Shown piece by piece: positions 1-8,054 of a DNA stretch of 16,994 nt; the stretch's first letter is position 1; each line of letters opens with the position of its first letter. The stretch lies in NCBI GenBank assembly GCA_002394305.1, contig DGTM01000062.1, positions 1 through 16,994 of the forward strand, written 5' to 3'. The stretch comes from Prevotellaceae bacterium UBA4336. GTDB taxonomy: Bacteria; Bacteroidota; Bacteroidia; Bacteroidales; Bacteroidaceae. The notes under the pieces were generated by a model, which saw nothing but the letters and a program-made list of their open reading frames with translations, was not told the DNA's origin and made no database searches. Position numbers and translations under genes: made by a program.

Positions 1-1
1 A

Positions 2-19
2 TGTGCCAATTTTGACACA
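2..19. repeat. Imperfect palindrome at the window edge
   Basis: The bases TGTGcCAA-TT-TTGaCACA form an 18-nt imperfect inverted repeat 28 bp past the stop codon of the small gene at 48-212. It could be an operator, a weak hairpin, or part of an insertion-sequence terminal repeat, because the stretch TTTTGACACACCCTC at 10-24 resembles ends of that kind. No transposase is in view, so its nature is open. Confidence 0.3.
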
Positions 20-47
20 CCCTCCTCTTCTTCAGATGCAGCGGTTG

Positions 48-212
48 TTATTCTGCGTCGTCTTCCCAGACATTCCATTCGGGGGCACGGGCATCTTCGT
101 CGCTACCGCTGCCTTGTCCTAAGCCGACGTTGCTGTTGAAACTCTCGCACAGGAGGCTCACAGGCTGTGCACTCTCCTCCTTCAAGCTGGGCTTTATATA
201 TGTTCTTTTCAT
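48..212 (-). CDS. Small acidic protein of unknown function (54 aa)
   Basis: The frame gives a 54-residue protein beginning MKRTYIKPSLKEES and ending in an acidic, tryptophan-containing tail (PEWNVWEDDAE). An in-frame ATG at 239 would add nine residues, but the MKRTYIKP start looks like the usual beginning of short Bacteroidales proteins of the MKKxYxxP type, so I chose 212. It begins 28 nt after the stop of the large FN3 protein gene and is probably cotranscribed with it. There is a basic N-terminus, a single Cys, a Gly/Ser-rich middle (GLGQGSGSDED) and no signal peptide or membrane segment. I do not recognise a function. Similar short frames are, from memory, common beside Bacteroidales surface-protein genes. 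A chance frame is possible but less likely given the N-terminus. Confidence 0.6.
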   Translation of the reverse strand: MKRTYIKPSLKEESAQPVSLLCESFNSNVGLGQGSGSDEDARAPEWNVWEDDAE

Positions 213-240
213 AATTGTACGGTTTAAGAAGTTTGACATC

Positions 241-3200
241 TTATTTCACGGTGACTTTGCGTCCGCCATTCACATAGATACCCTTTTGGGCGGGCTTGCC
301 GGCGAGCTTGCGTCCGCTCAGGTCGTACCAGCCTTCAGTCTGACTGCCGGTCACGACGTTCTGGATGCCGGTCGGGTCGTCGTCGCCGAGGCCCATGACG
401 AACTGCTTGATGTTAGCCACCTCTGCCTCTGCGCCTGCAATCTGGAAGTATGCACGCTGTGCACCGATTCTGGCACCTGCCAGAGGCCAGTTCAGCTTGT
501 TGCCCGTGCCCACGAAGAGGATGCTCTTGTTCTCCTCGGTGAAGGGCAGGGGTGCGTATGTGCCCTTGAAGGTGACGGTGATGCCGGAGGTGTTGTCTTT
601 GGCGGGCATGTCTGTCAGGCTCTTGGTGATGGTCACGTTGGCGAATTCGGGGTTGACGATGTCGCTGCCGTCCGTCCACTTGGCGATGTAGGGCACGCCG
701 CCGTAGTACTGGCCCCAAGCGGTCTCGATAGCGCCTTCGTCGGTGAAGTTCAGTGTCACCAGCTTGTCGGCTACCTTGATGCCAGTCAGTGTGCGGATGT
801 CGGCATCGGCCAGCGGCGATGCTTCACGCTGGGCGGGAGTGAGGGCGAAGGGCAGGGTGATGGTGTTCCAGTTGCCGTCCTTGTAGAGTGTGCGGCCAGC
901 CAGGGTGACGTGTGCCACCTTGCCGTCGAACTTGTTGAGGAGGCTCTTGTTGTCAGCATCGTCGGCCAGCGTGAGCAGTGCGAACTCTTGTGCGTCGCTC
1001 CATTCGGTGGCGTTGCCGTCCTTCACGCTCTGCACCTGATACTCGTAGGCACTGTTGGTGGCAAGGCCGCTCAGGGTGGCTGTCTTCTCTGCCGCATCTA
1101 TCTCCTGCCATTCTCCAGCTGGAGTGTCCGGGCCGTAGACGCTGAAGTCAAATACGAGGAGGAGTAAGCAGTCGTAGCTGACGTGGTGGATGGCGATGTG
1201 GCCCTTGCCGCTGTATGCGCTCAGGTCGATGGTGACCTGACCGGGAGTGCATGTTGCCATAGCCTGCAGCGTGGTGGTGAAGTCGGCAGGCTCTGTGCCG
1301 GTTGTGGAGAGCAGCACTTCGTAGCTGTCGGGGTATTGGGTTTGAGTGTCGACATTGAAGGTTGCCTTGCCGCCCAGCTCTACAGCAGGAGATATGAGCC
1401 AGTTGTTTGCGTTGTAACTATTGCCACCTTCCCAGGAGTATGTCGTGGCTACATTGCGACCGCCTTGAGCGGTGATAATCCAGCCCGGGCCTTCGCCTTG
1501 GGTGACAACGGTCCAGTTGTCGAGAGTGCTCAGATTATCCTCAAAGTAGGTTTCGCCTTTGGTTGCGGCTGAGCGGTAGCGCACGTTGTAGCTGTCGCCC
1601 TTGCCTTCCCAAGTGAGTGTAGCGCCGTCGGCAGCGAGGTTGGCTGCGATGTCGGAGGGAACGGGGTTGGCTTCCGCAGTCGTGAGGGAAGTGTATGTCC
1701 ACTCGCTCACGCCTTCAGTGCCGAAGAGGCTCTTTACTCTGACAGCATACGAAGTTCCGGGTGTCAGGCCGGTCAGCTCTGCGGGAGAGGTGGCGTCGGC
1801 CACTGTCGTCCATGTGAGTTCGCTTTCGGAAGCAGTGCCAATGTTGGCATGTATCAGCCAGCAGCGTCCGGACACGCCAGCATTGGCCATATCCATCCAG
1901 CCGCCGTAGTTAAGCCATCTGCCGTTGGCATCGTCAAGGACATCTTCTGCGGTTGCCACACTTGCGCCGCTGGGGTTCGTTGCGACAATCCAGAGGTTCT
2001 TCGTGGGGTCAATCTCCAGTCCTTCGAAGTCGAAGTCAACGAACGTGCCGGAGCCTGTCAGGGTGAGGTTCTTTGTGGCAAGGGCTGTGCCGGGAGCGGT
2101 GTCGCCGCCAGAATAAACCGTGAGTGTGCCGCCTGAAGCTGCTGCTGCGTCGAAGACGCTTACGGTGTAGAGCTTGTTGCCCGTGAAGCTGCCTGCAGGG
2201 AACATTACGGCATAGTCGAATGCAGCGCCGCCTGCTGCCACGGTGCCTGTTGCTGTTTCATTGTCGTATTTGTATTCAGTAGGAAGGACACCAACGGCAT
2301 ACTGTAGCTCGGCTCCCGTTGCGTCGGCATCGGCAGTCCAGCTGATGGCAGCAGAAGAAGTTGTAACGTCGCTTACAGCCAGGCCTGTGGGAGCGGGGAA
2401 GGCAATGAGGGTCGTGAAGGAGACGCTGTTGCTCCACTTGCTGCTCTTGCTGTCCTTGACGGCGCGAACCTTGGCGGTGTAGGCCGTCTCGGGTGCGAGG
2501 CCTGTGAGCGTGAAGGGATTGCTGTCGGCAGAGATGAGGTTGGCTTCATCGTCGTTCAGCATAATCTCCCAGGCTGTTGCATCGCCGTTCTCTGTCCATG
2601 CGAGCTGAGCACTGGTCTTTGTGACGTTGGATACATTAGGTGAGGAAGGAGTGGCAATGTCTTCCGGGGTAGTGAAGCTTGTGCCTGCCCACTCGCTCAT
2701 GCTGCTGCCATAGACGGCCTGCACCTCTGCTACATATGTTGTCTCGGGTGTGAGGCCTTCGATGGCATAGGGGCTGGTAGCACCTTCGACGGTTGTCCAC
2801 TCGCTTACTATGGCGGCAGTGAGGGTGACGTCGTCGATGAGGAGGAAGTCCTGGTCAGCGTCTGTGTGGCGGAATGCGAAGTAACCCTGCTGGCCTGCGA
2901 AGCTGCTCAGGTCGACTGTCACTTCAGTCCATTCGTTAGTAGCATTGCCGGGTTCGTAGACTTTGGTAAATGAGCTTATCGCGTTGGTGGAGGTGGAGAC
3001 GTAGATGTCGTAGTGTTCGTGGTAAGTGCCATCATCCCTTACCCAGAACTTCAGGATGCCGCCCAAATCCACAAGGGGAGAAATCATCCAGTTGTCGACG
3101 TTGTATGCGCTACCGCTCCAACTCCTGGACATAACCATATAGTTGCCGCTGTGAGCAGGAATCTTGTCATTAAAGCTCCCATCAAACTGTCTCCAATCGG

Positions 3201-3588
3201 TGTTTTCGTTGCCCTCGCCGTTGCGGACGATGGACCATTGGCTTATGCCCTCTTCGAAGTTGTCGGAGAAGGTAACCGCGCCTTCCGTTATTGACCTGTA
3301 GCGCAGGTTGTAGCTGTCGGCATCGCCCGTCCAGCTGATGTCGGCTGAGTTGGTTGTGATGTTGGCGGCGGCTATGCCGGCGGGTGCGGTATAGACGGTA
3401 TTGAAGAAGATGCCGTCGCTCCATGCTGTGTTGTCGCCTGCGGGATGCACCCTGACGAAGTATTCAGTTTCGGGGGTGAGGCCGGTGAGCTTATAGGGGT
3501 TCGTGGAAGCGTCGACGTAGGTTGTCTCCTCCTTGTCGTTGTCCGTCACCTCCAGCACCCATGCTGTGATTATGTGTGTTTTATGCAT
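241..3588 (-). CDS. 5'-truncated surface protein: FN3 repeats with nested choice-of-anchor J domains
   Basis: This is a large repetitive extracellular-type protein that has lost its N-terminus. Residue numbers count from the first in-frame ATG at 3648; I prefer the ATG at 3588 (residue 21). It starts inside an FN3 domain at ITAWVLEV, without the A and B strands or any signal peptide. Then follow an FN3 (85-327) split by a choice-of-anchor J-like domain (about 122-277), a plain FN3 (328-415), an FN3 split by another beta-rich insert (416-657), and an FN3 (658-892) split by a second anchor J domain (about 696-838). A C-terminal region (893-1099) ends in a tail with YDLSGRKL and GIYVNGGRKVTVK, resembling sorting-type tails of Bacteroidota secreted proteins. 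FN3 signatures such as LTGLTPET recur. No TAnnTTTG promoter is visible upstream. Without an export signal the product is probably not functional, so it may be a pseudogene. Confidence 0.8.
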   Translation of the reverse strand: MHKTHIITAWVLEVTDNDKEETTYVDASTNPYKLTGLTPETEYFVRVHPAGDNTAWSDGIFFNTVYTAPAGIAAANITTNSADISWTGDADSYNLRYRSITEGAVTFSDNFEEGISQWSIVRNGEGNENTDWRQFDGSFNDKIPAHSGNYMVMSRSWSGSAYNVDNWMISPLVDLGGILKFWVRDDGTYHEHYDIYVSTSTNAISSFTKVYEPGNATNEWTEVTVDLSSFAGQQGYFAFRHTDADQDFLLIDDVTLTAAIVSEWTTVEGATSPYAIEGLTPETTYVAEVQAVYGSSMSEWAGTSFTTPEDIATPSSPNVSNVTKTSAQLAWTENGDATAWEIMLNDDEANLISADSNPFTLTGLAPETAYTAKVRAVKDSKSSKWSNSVSFTTLIAFPAPTGLAVSDVTTSSAAISWTADADATGAELQYAVGVLPTEYKYDNETATGTVAAGGAAFDYAVMFPAGSFTGNKLYTVSVFDAAAASGGTLTVYSGGDTAPGTALATKNLTLTGSGTFVDFDFEGLEIDPTKNLWIVATNPSGASVATAEDVLDDANGRWLNYGGWMDMANAGVSGRCWLIHANIGTASESELTWTTVADATSPAELTGLTPGTSYAVRVKSLFGTEGVSEWTYTSLTTAEANPVPSDIAANLAADGATLTWEGKGDSYNVRYRSAATKGETYFEDNLSTLDNWTVVTQGEGPGWIITAQGGRNVATTYSWEGGNSYNANNWLISPAVELGGKATFNVDTQTQYPDSYEVLLSTTGTEPADFTTTLQAMATCTPGQVTIDLSAYSGKGHIAIHHVSYDCLLLLVFDFSVYGPDTPAGEWQEIDAAEKTATLSGLATNSAYEYQVQSVKDGNATEWSDAQEFALLTLADDADNKSLLNKFDGKVAHVTLAGRTLYKDGNWNTITLPFALTPAQREASPLADADIRTLTGIKVADKLVTLNFTDEGAIETAWGQYYGGVPYIAKWTDGSDIVNPEFANVTITKSLTDMPAKDNTSGITVTFKGTYAPLPFTEENKSILFVGTGNKLNWPLAGARIGAQRAYFQIAGAEAEVANIKQFVMGLGDDDPTGIQNVVTGSQTEGWYDLSGRKLAGKPAQKGIYVNGGRKVTVK

Positions 3589-3668
3589 AACTATGCTAAT
3601 TTGCGGCCTCTTTCCTGTGTTTGATGTTTTTGTCCCTCGCGCGTACATATATTTATATGGTGCACGAC

Positions 3669-3707
3669 AAAAAATCCCCCTCTCCCGTCGGAACGGGGGA
3701 GGGGGAT
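3669..3707 (-). terminator. Intrinsic terminator of the mutA-mutB operon
   Basis: Arms 3674-3688 and 3693-3707 pair over 15 bp with one G-T wobble around a 4-nt loop. On the minus strand the hairpin is followed by TTTTTT. It lies about 30 nt after the mutB stop codon, as expected for the operon's terminator, and just upstream of the broken FN3 gene, so read-through into that fragment should be limited. Confidence 0.85.
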
Positions 3708-3736
3708 GCAGTGTTTACGTGGGAAGGATTTTTCCC

Positions 3737-5902
3737 TTACTCTTCGCCCAGGAGAATCTTCATCATCTCGCAAGCGGAGTAGGGGACGGGAGTGCCGGGG
3801 CCGAAGATGCAGGCTACGCCGGCCTTGTAGAGGAAGTCGTAGTCCTGTGCGGGGATGACACCGCCGGCGGTGACCATGATGTCCTCGCGGCCCAGCTTCT
3901 TCAGCTCTTCGATGAGCTGAGGGATGAGCGTCTTGTGGCCGGCTGCCAGTGAGCTGGCACCTACGATGTCCACGTCGTTCTCCACTGCCTGACGCGCTGC
4001 CTCGGCGGGAGTCTGGAACAGTGGGCCCATGTCCACGTCGAAGCCGCAGTCGGCATAGCCCGTGGCGACAACCTTGGCGCCGCGGTCGTGACCGTCCTGG
4101 CCCATCTTCGCAACCATGATGCGGGGACGGCGGCCTTCCTTCTTGGCAAATTCATCGGTCATGGCACATGCCTTCTCGAAGAACTTGTCGTTCTTGCTTT
4201 CACTTCTATACACGCCTGAAATGGTTCTGATTACTGCTTTGTAACGGCCCACGATGGCTTCGCAGGCATCACTTATCTCACCCAGAGTAGCTCTGTGGCC
4301 AGCGGCACGAACAGCGAGGTCGAGCAGGTTGTCCTTGCTCTTCTTGCCTTCGTTAAACTCGCGGACGCACTCGGTGATGGCCTCCAGGTCTTTCTTTACC
4401 TGAGCCTCGTCACGATGTGCACGGAGCTCCTTCAGGGAAGCCTCCTGCTGCAGACGCACTGCGGTGTTATCAATCTCGAGGATATCGATGGGATCCTCGT
4501 GGTCGAGACGGTACTTGTTCACGCCGACGATGGTCTGTACGCCGCTGTCGATGCGAGCCTGAGTACGGGCCGAAGCCTCCTCGATACGCATCTTTGGCAG
4601 ACCGGTCTCGATGGCCTTTGCCATACCGCCAAGCTTCTCGATCTCCTGGATGTGCTCCCATGCCTTGTGATACAGCTCGTAGGTGAGCTTCTCAACATAG
4701 TAAGAGCCGGCCCACGGGTCGATGTGCTTGCAGACTTGCGTCTCGTTCTGGATGTAGATCTGCGTGTTACGAGCGATACGAGCCGAGAAGTCTGTAGGCA
4801 GGGCGATGGCTTCGTCGAGGGCGTTGGTGTGCAGCGACTGGGTGTGACCCAGCACGGCAGCCATGGCCTCGATGCAGGTACGGCCCACGTTGTTGAAGGG
4901 GTCTTGCTCTGTCAAAGACCAACCGGATGTCTGAGAGTGTGTGCGCAGAGCCATAGACTTGGGGTTCTTCGCTCCGAAACTCTTCACAATCTTTGCCCAC
5001 AACAGACGGCCTGCACGCATCTTTGCGATTTCCATGAAGTGGTTCACGCCAATAGCCCAGAAGAAGCTGAGGCGAGGTGCGAAGGCGTCCACGTCGATGC
5101 CTGCATTGATACCTGCGCGCAGGTAGTCCATACCGTCGGCCAGCGTGTAGGCCAGCTCGATGTCGGCTGTTGCGCCTGCTTCCTGCATGTGGTAACCGGA
5201 AATGGAGATGCTGTTGAACTTCGGCATCTTCTGAGAAGTGTACTCGAAGATGTCGGCAATAATCTTCATCGAGAATGCAGGCGGATAGATATAGGTGTTA
5301 CGCACCATGAACTCCTTCAAGATGTCGTTCTGGATGGTGCCCGCCATCTCCTCCAGCTTTGCGCCCTGCTCCAGGCCTGCGTTGATGTAGAAGGCCAGGA
5401 TGGGCAGCACGGCACCGTTCATCGTCATGGAGACGGACATCTTGTTCAAGGGAATGCCGTCGAAGAGCACCTTCATGTTCTCCAGCGAGCAGATGCTCAC
5501 GCCAGCCTTGCCGACGTCGCCCACGACGCGCGGGTTGTCGGGGTCGTAGCCACGGTGCGTGGGCAGGTCGAAGGCTACGCTCAGACCCTTCTGGCCCGAT
5601 GCGAGGTTGCGGCGATAGAAGGCGTTACTCTCCTCTGCCGTAGAGAATCCGGCGTACTGGCGGATGGTCCACGGGCGGAAGGGGTACATCATGCTGTACG
5701 GGCCGCGAAGGAAGGGAGGAATGCCGGCAGCGAAGTCCAGGTGCTCCATGCCCTCGAGGTCTTCCTTGGTATATACGGGTTGAATGTCTATCTGCTCGGC
5801 TGTCTTCCAGTTGGCAGTGATACCATTCTCTTTTTGCCAGGCATGGCCGTCCTTGGCCTCGATGCCGGCAAAGATGTCTATGTTGTTGAATTGTTTTCTC
5901 AT
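3737..5902 (-). CDS. mutB: Methylmalonyl-CoA mutase, large (catalytic) subunit
   Basis: The 721-residue protein is the catalytic subunit of the cytoplasmic adenosylcobalamin enzyme interconverting succinyl-CoA and (R)-methylmalonyl-CoA, a step of the succinate route to propionate. The family signature PWTIRQYAGFS is at 77-87, followed by the TIM-barrel substrate domain (LSVAFDLPTHRGYDPDNP). The C-terminal cobalamin domain begins near 591 and carries DGHDRG at 603-608, whose His605 would be the lower cobalt ligand, followed by SSLAAGH and TAGGVIP. Length matches Bacteroidales large subunits. The frame stays open to an ATG at 6022, but that extension only translates the intergenic hairpins, so MRKQFNNIDIF is the start. 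The gene follows mutA after 141 nt and is likely cotranscribed with it. All expected motifs are present. Confidence 0.97.
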   Translation of the reverse strand: MRKQFNNIDIFAGIEAKDGHAWQKENGITANWKTAEQIDIQPVYTKEDLEGMEHLDFAAGIPPFLRGPYSMMYPFRPWTIRQYAGFSTAEESNAFYRRNLASGQKGLSVAFDLPTHRGYDPDNPRVVGDVGKAGVSICSLENMKVLFDGIPLNKMSVSMTMNGAVLPILAFYINAGLEQGAKLEEMAGTIQNDILKEFMVRNTYIYPPAFSMKIIADIFEYTSQKMPKFNSISISGYHMQEAGATADIELAYTLADGMDYLRAGINAGIDVDAFAPRLSFFWAIGVNHFMEIAKMRAGRLLWAKIVKSFGAKNPKSMALRTHSQTSGWSLTEQDPFNNVGRTCIEAMAAVLGHTQSLHTNALDEAIALPTDFSARIARNTQIYIQNETQVCKHIDPWAGSYYVEKLTYELYHKAWEHIQEIEKLGGMAKAIETGLPKMRIEEASARTQARIDSGVQTIVGVNKYRLDHEDPIDILEIDNTAVRLQQEASLKELRAHRDEAQVKKDLEAITECVREFNEGKKSKDNLLDLAVRAAGHRATLGEISDACEAIVGRYKAVIRTISGVYRSESKNDKFFEKACAMTDEFAKKEGRRPRIMVAKMGQDGHDRGAKVVATGYADCGFDVDMGPLFQTPAEAARQAVENDVDIVGASSLAAGHKTLIPQLIEELKKLGREDIMVTAGGVIPAQDYDFLYKAGVACIFGPGTPVPYSACEMMKILLGEE

Positions 5903-5907
5903 AGTCA

Positions 5908-5941
5908 GACCCCCTCCCCGCTCCCCCTTGCAGGGGGAGAG
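5908..5941 (+). repeat. C/G-rich hairpin element, copy 1 (plus orientation)
   Basis: A C-rich half is followed by a perfect hairpin, CTCCCCCT-TGC-AGGGGGAG at 5921-5939. It sits just upstream of the mutB start. It is an inverted-orientation relative of the element at 6006-6042: 25 of 34 aligned positions match without gaps and all nine differences are transitions. It looks like a REP-type dispersed palindrome, or a stem that modulates the operon mRNA. It is not followed by a T-run on the minus strand. Confidence 0.65.
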
Positions 5942-6005
5942 TAGAATGTTTGTGGGGAGGAATTCTACATTAATAATTATTCTTATTGTTGTTAATCCCA
6001 GGTAA

Positions 6006-6042
6006 CCACCCCCTCCCTGCAAGGGAGGGTGAGGGGAGGGTC
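6006..6042 (-). repeat. C/G-rich hairpin element, copy 2 (minus orientation)
   Basis: Read on the minus strand this begins GACCCTCCCCTCACCC and contains the hairpin CCCTCCCT-TGC-AGGGAGGG (plus-strand 6011-6029). It begins 1 nt after the mutA stop codon in transcription order. The TTGCAGGG core falls in the same column as in copy 1. It could act as an mRNA stabiliser at the mutA 3' end or as a partial attenuator, but no T-run follows it. Confidence 0.65.
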
Positions 6043-6043
6043 T

Positions 6044-7894
6044 TTAGATGCCTAACTTTGCGTTGTACTCCTTGAGAGTCTCCAGCTGGTTGGACCTAAC
6101 GTGGATGAAGTTCTCGATGCCTGCTGCCTTGAGGTCTTCCATGCAGGCCGGTGCGCCAGCTACGACGTAGAGGGCGCGGCCGTTCAGGTACTTGTAGGCA
6201 GGGATGGCGTACTCGGCATACTCATCGTCGCTCGAGCAGAGGACCACGATGTCGGCACCTGCGGCAAGGGCTGTGTCGACGCCTTCCTCGACGGTCTTGA
6301 AGCCGAGGTTGTCGATGACCTGATAGCCGGCGGCGGCCAGGAAGTTGCACGAGAACTGAGCACGAGCCTGACGCATGGCGAGGTTGCCAATCGTGAGCAT
6401 GAAGGCTACGGGCACCTTGGCTGCCTTCTCCGTCTTGAGGCGGAGTGCTTCGAAGTCGCTTGCCAGACGAGATGTCTTGATGGCAGGAATCTCGCTCTCA
6501 CAGCCGCAGCTGTTCTTGCAGCCGCACTCGACGGGCTGCTTGCCTTCGCTCTTCTCGGTGAAGTTGGGGAACTGGTTCGTGCCGAGCAGGAACTCCTTGC
6601 GCTTGTCGGCATTGGCGTGACGGGTCTTGTTCGTCTCGTTGATGGTGTTCTGGACAGAGCCGGCCTTTGCTGCAGCCAGGAAGCCGCCTTCCTGCTCAAC
6701 GGCGAGGAAGAGTTTCCAGGCCTGACCTGCGAGGGCGGAGGTCAGTTCCTCGATGAAGTAGGAACCGCCTGCTACGTCGACCATGCGGTCGAAGTGGCAC
6801 TCGTCCTTGAGCAGCAGCTGCTGGTTGCGGGCGATGCGTTCTGCGAACTCTGTGGGCACTTCGTAGGGCTCGTCGAAGGGCGTCACGACGATGCTCTCCA
6901 CGCCTCCCAGGGCTGCAGACATGGTCTCCGTCTGCGAGCGGAGCATGTTGACGTAGCTGTCGAAGAGTGTCTGGTTGTAGGTCGTCGTGAAGGCGCAGAC
7001 GTGCATCTTGGCGCTCTCCTTGTCGGCTGTGTACTGGCTGACAATCTGTGCCCACAGCATGCGGGCTGCACGCAGCTTGGCAATCTCCATGAAGTAGACA
7101 CCGTTGATGCCGAGGTTGAACTTGATGCTCTGTGCGGCGAGCTCAGGAGCCACGCCTGCTTCGGTCAGCTCTGCCAGGTACTCGTTGCCCCAGGCGAGGG
7201 CATAGCCCAGGTCCTGATAGCTGTAGGCGCCAGCGTTGGTGAGCTTGTAAGCGTTCACAGCGATGGGGCGGAACTTGGGGTAGGCGGCGAAGGTCTCGAC
7301 GAGAGCCTTGGCGTTCTTCAGCACTTCGGTTGTGTCCTTGCCCTTCATGAGCATCTTCTCCAGGGGGTCGAAGCTGAGGCTGCCTTCCACCTTAGCGGCG
7401 TCGGCGCCCTTCTTCTGGAAATAGGCCACGAGGATTTGTGCCAGTTCGAGGGCCTTGCACTGACAGGTGCAGAAGTTCAGCTCGATGCAGTCCACGTAGA
7501 TGCCTTCGAGCAGCTGCTCGATGTAGTCTGCGCTGACGTTTTCCTTGGGGATGCAGAAGCCGAGGCTCGTCACGCCCTTGTTCAGGATGTCGAGTGCCTT
7601 GGCGTTGGCCTCCTTGGGACATTCACACTTGATGTCCTGACGGACATACCATTCGTTGTCGGCGGCCTTGTTGCCGCGCACGTAGGGGAACTCGCCGGGC
7701 AGGGCGTTGACGAGGGGAAGCTTGTCCACGTCCTCCTTCAGGTAGAAGGGCTCCATCGAGAAGCCTTCGTTGGTTCTCCACACCATTTTCTTCTGATAGT
7801 CGGCTCCCTTGAGGTCTACCTCAATCTTGTCGCGCCATTCCTGGCGGGTGGGGGCGGTGAAATCAGAAAAGAGTTTTTCTTTACTATCTGCCAT
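6044..7894 (-). CDS. mutA: Methylmalonyl-CoA mutase, small subunit
   Basis: The 616-residue protein is the non-catalytic partner of the mutase heterodimer. It has a mutase-like barrel (INGVYFMEIAKLRAARMLWAQIV at 263-285, followed by a FDEPYEVPTEFAERIARNQQ segment) and a C-terminal cobalamin-like fold from about 495 (FMLTIGNLAMRQARAQF). The cobalt-binding DxHxxG motif is absent, as is normal for this subunit. Odd features are CxC clusters at C90/C92, C142/C144/C146 and, in the linker between the two halves, C457/C459 with C463/C465. It starts at MADSKEKLFSDF; no upstream in-frame start looks better. A TAACTTTG element lies about 48 nt upstream. It is the first gene of the operon, with mutB following, and is divergent from the transporter at 8095. 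Confidence 0.96.
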   Translation of the reverse strand: MADSKEKLFSDFTAPTRQEWRDKIEVDLKGADYQKKMVWRTNEGFSMEPFYLKEDVDKLPLVNALPGEFPYVRGNKAADNEWYVRQDIKCECPKEANAKALDILNKGVTSLGFCIPKENVSADYIEQLLEGIYVDCIELNFCTCQCKALELAQILVAYFQKKGADAAKVEGSLSFDPLEKMLMKGKDTTEVLKNAKALVETFAAYPKFRPIAVNAYKLTNAGAYSYQDLGYALAWGNEYLAELTEAGVAPELAAQSIKFNLGINGVYFMEIAKLRAARMLWAQIVSQYTADKESAKMHVCAFTTTYNQTLFDSYVNMLRSQTETMSAALGGVESIVVTPFDEPYEVPTEFAERIARNQQLLLKDECHFDRMVDVAGGSYFIEELTSALAGQAWKLFLAVEQEGGFLAAAKAGSVQNTINETNKTRHANADKRKEFLLGTNQFPNFTEKSEGKQPVECGCKNSCGCESEIPAIKTSRLASDFEALRLKTEKAAKVPVAFMLTIGNLAMRQARAQFSCNFLAAAGYQVIDNLGFKTVEEGVDTALAAGADIVVLCSSDDEYAEYAIPAYKYLNGRALYVVAGAPACMEDLKAAGIENFIHVRSNQLETLKEYNAKLGI

Positions 7895-7941
7895 GTTGTT
7901 AATATAAATATATAATGTGTTGGTTTTTGCTAAAAAGCACG

Positions 7942-7949
7942 CAAAGTTA
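7942..7949 (-). promoter_or_regulatory. Promoter -7 element of mutA-mutB
   Basis: The minus strand reads TAACTTTG, matching the Bacteroidota -7 consensus TAnnTTTG. It would give an AT-rich leader of roughly 40 nt before the mutA ATG. The -33 TTTG partner is weak: only TTTA is found near the expected distance. Confidence 0.65.
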
Positions 7950-8054
7950 CAAATAAAACGTGAATAAAGGATGCGGAATGTGAATTTATTTTCATTTGTA
8001 GGCGGTTTTTGCTCTTTTCTTCTGTCAACAGGCCTCTATCTCTAATCTTTTTTG

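Noticed and set aside
4295..5944. Long plus-strand open frame of 549 codons opposite mutB
   Set aside because: It is an antisense shadow of a strongly supported gene; the product is low-complexity (rich in Leu, Val, His, Gly) with no recognisable domain.
5903..6022. N-terminal extension of mutB from the ATG at 6022
   Set aside because: The added 40 residues translate the two C/G-rich hairpins and are unlike the family; MRKQFNNIDIF at 5902 is the expected start.
6101..7915. Plus-strand open frame of 604 codons opposite mutA
   Set aside because: Same reason: mutA has clear family motifs on the minus strand, and the antisense product has none.
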